A stretch of DNA of 64,000 bases from assembly GCF_026168555.1 (NCBI RefSeq), contig NZ_CP092471.1:382501-446500 (forward strand). Direction: 5' to 3'. Origin of the DNA: Qipengyuania spongiae. GTDB taxonomy: Bacteria; Pseudomonadota; Alphaproteobacteria; Sphingomonadales; Sphingomonadaceae. Below are positions 60,512-64,000 of this stretch, piece by piece (the first letter of the stretch is position 1; every line of letters starts with the position of its first letter). The notes under the pieces were generated by a model. The model searched no databases. It saw nothing but the letters and a program-made list of their open reading frames with translations, and was not told the DNA's origin. A program made the translations under genes and the position numbers.

Positions 60512-62320
60512 TCAGACCGGCTCGCGCCCGAACTGGAGATCGGCGAGTCGCGCATACAGACCGCTGCCCGCCGAAAGCCGGGCATGAGTGCCCTGCTCCA
60601 CGATCCGGCCTTCCTCCATCACGATGATCCGGTCGGCCTTGCGCACGGTGGCCAGGCGATGGGCGATGACGAGCGTCGTGCGATGCTCCATTAGCCGGTC
60701 GAGCGCATCCTGCACCAGCCGCTCGCTCTCGGCGTCGAGCGCGCTGGTCGCCTCGTCGAGCAGCAGGATCGGCGCGTCGCGCAGCAGGGCGCGGGCAATG
60801 GCGAGCCGTTGCTGCTGCCCGCCGGACAGACGCGTGCCGTCCTCGCCGAGATGGGTGTCGAGCCCCTGCGGCATGGCGGCCAGGAAATCGGCGGCGTTGG
60901 CGGCGCGCACGGCGTTTTCGATCTCGTTCTCGCTCGCATTCCAGTTGCCGTAGCGCAGATTGTCGCGTGCGGTGGCGCTGAACAGCACGCCGTCCTGCGG
61001 CACATAGGCGATGCGCTCGCGGATGTCGGCGGGATCGGCCGACGTCAGGGGAACGCCGTCGAGCCGGATGGTGCCCGCCTGCGGGTCGTAGAACCGCTCC
61101 ACGAGCTGGAAGATAGTCGACTTGCCCGCACCCGAGGGACCGACGATGGCTACCGTCTCGCCCGGTTCGACCTCGAGGCTGAAATCGACCAGGGCGGCGG
61201 TATCGGGCCGGGTGGGATAACGGAAGGTAACGTTGCGGAAGGAGAGCCCACCGCGCGGCGGCATCGGCAGCGCTTCGGGGCGCGCGGGAGCGGCAATCCC
61301 GGGGCGCTCATCCATCAGCTCGCCCAGCCGGCTCGCTGCGCCCGCGCCGCGCAGGAGATCGCCGAACACTTCGGTCAGCGCGCCCAGCGCGCCTGCCGCG
61401 ATGACCCCTGCGAAAACGAAGGCACCGATCGTCCCCCCGGTGATCTCGCCTCGCTCGACCAGCACGGCGCCGCGCCACAGGAGCACCGTAATCGCGCCGA
61501 AAATCAACGTGATCAGCAACGCGGTCATCACCGCGCGGATAAGAATGCGAGTCTTGGCCACATCGAAGGTGCGCTCCACCGCCTCGCCGAAACGGCCGCT
61601 CTCGCGCTCCTGCTGGTTGAAGGCCTGGACGATCTTCATCGCGGCCAGCACCTCGGTTACCATCGCGCCCACATCGGCGACGCGGTCCTGGCTGGTGCGG
61701 CTGATCTTTCTGAGCCGCGAGCCGAACACGGCGATGGGAATGATGATGACCGGGATGCCGATCAGAAGGTTTACCGCCAACTGCGGAGCCAGCCAGAACA
61801 AGTAACCGATCGAGAACACCGCCATCACGACGTTGCGCAGCGCCACCGACAGCGTGGTGCCCACCACCTGTTCGATGATCGCGGTGTCGGCGGTCATCCG
61901 GCTGGAGATTTCCTTGGGGCTGTTCTCCTCGAAGAACGAAGGCGCGAGCCGCAGGAGGTTGCGATAGACCTGCCGCCTGATGTCCGCGACGACCCGCTCG
62001 CCCAGCCAGCTGACGAAATAGAACCGGACCGCGGTGAAGATGCCGAGTACGCCGACCAGCAGCAGCAGATAGCGGAACCAGCGCCCGATATCCGCGCCCG
62101 CCATGCCGCCCGCGCCGAAACCGCGATCGATGATCAGCTTGAGCGCACTGGGGAGGGCGAGCGACATCACCGTGGCGGTGATCAGCAATGCGATCCCGGC
62201 ATAGGCGAGCTGCGCCGGATAGGCGCTCGCCGCGCGGAAGATCATCGCGAGCGGACGGAGCGAGCGGACCTTCTTCGGAGTGTCGCCGGCTTCTTCGGTG
62301 CTTTCGTCGGGCCTCGCCAT
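60512..62320 (-). CDS. MsbA-like ABC exporter (fused permease-ATPase)
   Basis: 602 residues. An N-terminal type I exporter domain with six helices (about 25-320) is followed by the ATPase domain: Walker A GPSGAGKST, signature LSGGQQQRLAIARAL, Walker B ILLLDEATSALD, and H-loop VIAHRLATV. It works as a homodimer in the inner membrane. Lipid A, other lipids and drugs are all possible substrates; neighbouring genes do not decide. No LPS gene is adjacent. Confidence 0.9.
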   Translation of the reverse strand: MARPDESTEEAGDTPKKVRSLRPLAMIFRAASAYPAQLAYAGIALLITATVMSLALPSALKLIIDRGFGAGGMAGADIGRWFRYLLLLVGVLGIFTAVRFYFVSWLGERVVADIRRQVYRNLLRLAPSFFEENSPKEISSRMTADTAIIEQVVGTTLSVALRNVVMAVFSIGYLFWLAPQLAVNLLIGIPVIIIPIAVFGSRLRKISRTSQDRVADVGAMVTEVLAAMKIVQAFNQQERESGRFGEAVERTFDVAKTRILIRAVMTALLITLIFGAITVLLWRGAVLVERGEITGGTIGAFVFAGVIAAGALGALTEVFGDLLRGAGAASRLGELMDERPGIAAPARPEALPMPPRGGLSFRNVTFRYPTRPDTAALVDFSLEVEPGETVAIVGPSGAGKSTIFQLVERFYDPQAGTIRLDGVPLTSADPADIRERIAYVPQDGVLFSATARDNLRYGNWNASENEIENAVRAANAADFLAAMPQGLDTHLGEDGTRLSGGQQQRLAIARALLRDAPILLLDEATSALDAESERLVQDALDRLMEHRTTLVIAHRLATVRKADRIIVMEEGRIVEQGTHARLSAGSGLYARLADLQFGREPV

Positions 62321-62378
62321 GGCGCCCGGTTAGCCCCCGCCGCCGGCAAAATCCACAGGCTCCGAGGGGCGGAGGAAA

Positions 62379-62393
62379 TTGTGCGTTGCACAA
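62379..62393. promoter_or_regulatory. Palindromic operator candidate (PhaR-like) upstream of phaZ
   Basis: TTGTGC-gtt-GCACAA is a perfect palindrome with 6-bp arms containing the TGC-N3-GCA core, like the sites described for the PHA-sensing repressor PhaR of Paracoccus. It lies about 80 bases before the phaZ start in the region shared with the divergent exporter gene. Confidence 0.5.
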
Positions 62394-62472
62394 GAGGGGG
62401 CAAATCGCCACGTTAACAAGAACAAGACGACTATTCCGGCCGCCCGAGACGCGGCAACGCAGGGGAAACGCA

Positions 62473-63720
62473 TTGCTTTATCACGCCTACGAATTGCAGC
62501 GCAGCTGGCTTAACTCCGCCAGCGCCTGGGCCTCGATCGGGGCGGAAATGCTCTCCAATCCGGCTTTGCCGATGAACTATATGGGCGGGTACATGGGTCT
62601 CGGTCCCGTGGCGGCGAGCGCGCTGGAAGTGTTCGCCCACGCCACCATCACCCGCGGCAAGCCCGCCTGGGACATCGAATTCGTCGAGATCGCCGGCGAG
62701 CCCGACCCGGTCGAGGAAGCGACCGTCGTCAACAAGCCCTTCGGCGATCTCAAGCGCTTCCGCCGGGCCGGCCTGCCCGATGACGCGCCCCGCCTCCTGA
62801 TCGTCGCGCCGATGAGCGGGCACTACGCCACCCTGCTGCGCGGCACGGTCGAGCGGATGATCGAGAGCTGCGAGGTCTATGTCACCGACTGGGTCGATGC
62901 GCGCACCGTGCCGCTGAGCGACGGTGAGTTCGATCTCGACGACTATATCGACTACCTCGTCGAATTCCTCCGCTTCATCGCGGACCAGGGAGATGGCGGC
63001 GCGGCGCACATGATGGCCGTCTGCCAGCCCTCGGTCCCCGCCTTTGCCGCGACCGCGCTGATGAACGGTCGGGGCGATCCCGCCGCACCGAAGACGCTGA
63101 CCATGATGGGCGGCCCGATCGACACCCGAGAATCGCCGACCGGCGTCAACGATCTCGCCATGGACCGCCCGATCGAGTGGTTCCGCCAGAGCGTGATCGC
63201 CACCGTGCCGATGCAGTATCGCGGCGGCGGGCGGCGGGTCTATCCCGGTTTCCTCCAGCTCGCCGGCTTCATGAGCATGAATCTCGGCAACCACCTGATG
63301 AGCCATTACGAGATGTTCAAGCATCTCAGCGAAGGCGACGAGGAAAGCGCGCAGGCGACCAAGGATTTCTACCGCGAATATCTCTCGGTCTGCGACATGA
63401 CCGCCGAATTCTACCTCCAGACGGTGGAAGAGGTGTTCCAGAAGCACTCGATCCCCAACGGCACCTTCACCCACAGGGGCGAAACGGTCGACCTCGGCGC
63501 GATCGACACCACCGCGCTACTGGCGATCGAGGGCGAGCGCGACGATATCTCCGGCATCGGCCAGACCAAGGCGGCGCTCAAGCTCACCCCCAACCTGCCC
63601 GACACGAAAAAGCGCTACTACATGGCCGAAGGCGCCGGACATTACGGCATCTTCAACGGCAGCAAATGGCGCGAAAAGATCGCCCCGGTGGTCGAGGAGT
63701 TCATGGCCAAGCACGGGTGA
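62473..63720 (+). CDS. phaZ: Intracellular polyhydroxyalkanoate depolymerase
   Basis: 415 residues from a TTG (LLYHAYELQRSWL), preceded by AGGGGAAA. The alpha/beta-hydrolase nucleophile elbow is MAVCQPSVP, with Cys184 in place of Ser, the known hallmark of intracellular PhaZ enzymes acting on native granules. The C-terminal His is expected in GAGHYGIFNG. It releases hydroxybutyrate from stored polymer. PHA synthase and phasin genes are not in the window. The upstream palindrome suggests control linked to PHA status. Confidence 0.93.
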   Translation: MLYHAYELQRSWLNSASAWASIGAEMLSNPALPMNYMGGYMGLGPVAASALEVFAHATITRGKPAWDIEFVEIAGEPDPVEEATVVNKPFGDLKRFRRAGLPDDAPRLLIVAPMSGHYATLLRGTVERMIESCEVYVTDWVDARTVPLSDGEFDLDDYIDYLVEFLRFIADQGDGGAAHMMAVCQPSVPAFAATALMNGRGDPAAPKTLTMMGGPIDTRESPTGVNDLAMDRPIEWFRQSVIATVPMQYRGGGRRVYPGFLQLAGFMSMNLGNHLMSHYEMFKHLSEGDEESAQATKDFYREYLSVCDMTAEFYLQTVEEVFQKHSIPNGTFTHRGETVDLGAIDTTALLAIEGERDDISGIGQTKAALKLTPNLPDTKKRYYMAEGAGHYGIFNGSKWREKIAPVVEEFMAKHG

Positions 63721-63837
63721 GGGCGACAAGGAGACGCCGGCGCCTGCGTCGATAGATCGGGGCGGCGCGCCCATACATCGGGCGTTCATTGCCGTGGATG
63801 CTTTTCAAGGCTCCCGGCATCATCAAGGACATCGCCC

Positions 63838-64000
63838 GTGCTCTCCCGGTCACTTCTCGTCATGTCGGGCGCTCTCGCCGTGCCTCAGACCGCATTGGCG
63901 CAAAATCTCGATCTGGACGAAACCGATTTGGTCGTCCGCCACGGCCAGACCGTGGACGCGGTGATCAACGACCAGCCGGTAAGCTTCCACATCGCCCCCG
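63838..64000 (+). CDS. Start of an exported protein, cut by the window end
   Basis: The first 54 residues from a GTG: a signal peptide (MLSRSLLVMSGALAVPQTALA, cleavage before QN) followed by LDLDETDLVVRHGQTVDAVI. The rest lies outside the window. The frame and GC pattern look genuine. Function cannot be told. Confidence 0.6.
   Translation, partial: MLSRSLLVMSGALAVPQTALAQNLDLDETDLVVRHGQTVDAVINDQPVSFHIAP

Noticed and set aside
1..64000. CRISPR arrays, insertion sequences, prophage or integrase genes, rRNA
   Set aside because: Looked for regular direct repeats, transposase-like proteins and rRNA-like stretches; none seen.

Overview
The window is a GC-rich, densely packed bacterial chromosome segment. 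The gene set suggests an alphaproteobacterium of the order Sphingomonadales, most likely Erythrobacteraceae. The pointers are a long TonB-dependent receptor, an HWE-family histidine kinase, a fused PabB-PabC, a LigD/Ku pair, M13 and S9 peptidases, an intracellular Cys-type PHA depolymerase and many small LAAC lipoproteins. This placement is an inference from protein character; no 16S or marker alignment was possible. About 55 protein genes are supported. I saw no rRNA, tRNA, CRISPR array, insertion sequence, phage gene or integrase, so the window looks like core chromosome.

Layout. 0-5.2 kb: an exported 5'-nucleotidase, then a leucine-degradation operon on the minus strand (isovaleryl-CoA dehydrogenase, a 2OG-Fe(II) oxygenase, methylcrotonyl-CoA carboxylase beta). 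5.3-9.7 kb: a soluble GAF-PAS-HWE kinase, a lipoprotein, and an osmoprotectant-type ABC importer whose permease and binding protein are fused; these genes overlap stop-to-start. 9.7-16.8 kb: DUF2147 protein, MidA-like methyltransferase, lgt, acyl-CoA ligase and glnD. 16.8-23.3 kb: TonB receptor with its own promoter and terminator, YggS, a ThiE-like protein and FtsK. 23.3-27.2 kb: an NHEJ operon, ku - mgtC-like - ligD, with overlapping start and stop codons. 27.3-35.6 kb: alanine dehydrogenase, a 7TM diguanylate cyclase, thioesterase with S9 peptidase, aminopeptidase P, a VOC protein and a cupin. 35.8-38.8 kb: an EF-hand protein cut by an in-frame TGA, followed by an OmpR/EnvZ-type two-component pair. 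38.8-43.4 kb: HerA-like ATPase, PabBC, RluA-type pseudouridine synthase and ArfB.

43.4-48.6 kb: a small AT-richer zinc-ribbon membrane gene, rpmG behind a terminator-like leader hairpin, lolA, a 360-base gene-free stretch with a strong terminator and a possible small RNA, then phoA, xth and ribA. 48.7-56.7 kb: Sel1 protein, beta-helix protein, recQ, two small lipoproteins, an acyl-CoA dehydrogenase/class III CoA-transferase pair, phhA and another acidic lipoprotein. 56.9-64 kb: GlsB-like membrane protein, uppP, M13 peptidase, an MsbA-like exporter, phaZ behind a TGC-N3-GCA palindrome, and the start of one more exported protein.

Functional themes are acyl-CoA metabolism (leucine, fatty acids, PHA), envelope biogenesis (Lgt, LolA, UppP, MsbA-like, TonB receptor), DNA repair (Ku/LigD, RecQ, Xth) and signalling. 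Translational coupling through GTGA, ATGA or TGATG overlaps is frequent. Six convergent gene pairs end within about 13 bases of each other or share stop-codon bases, so they have no room for ordinary intrinsic terminators.
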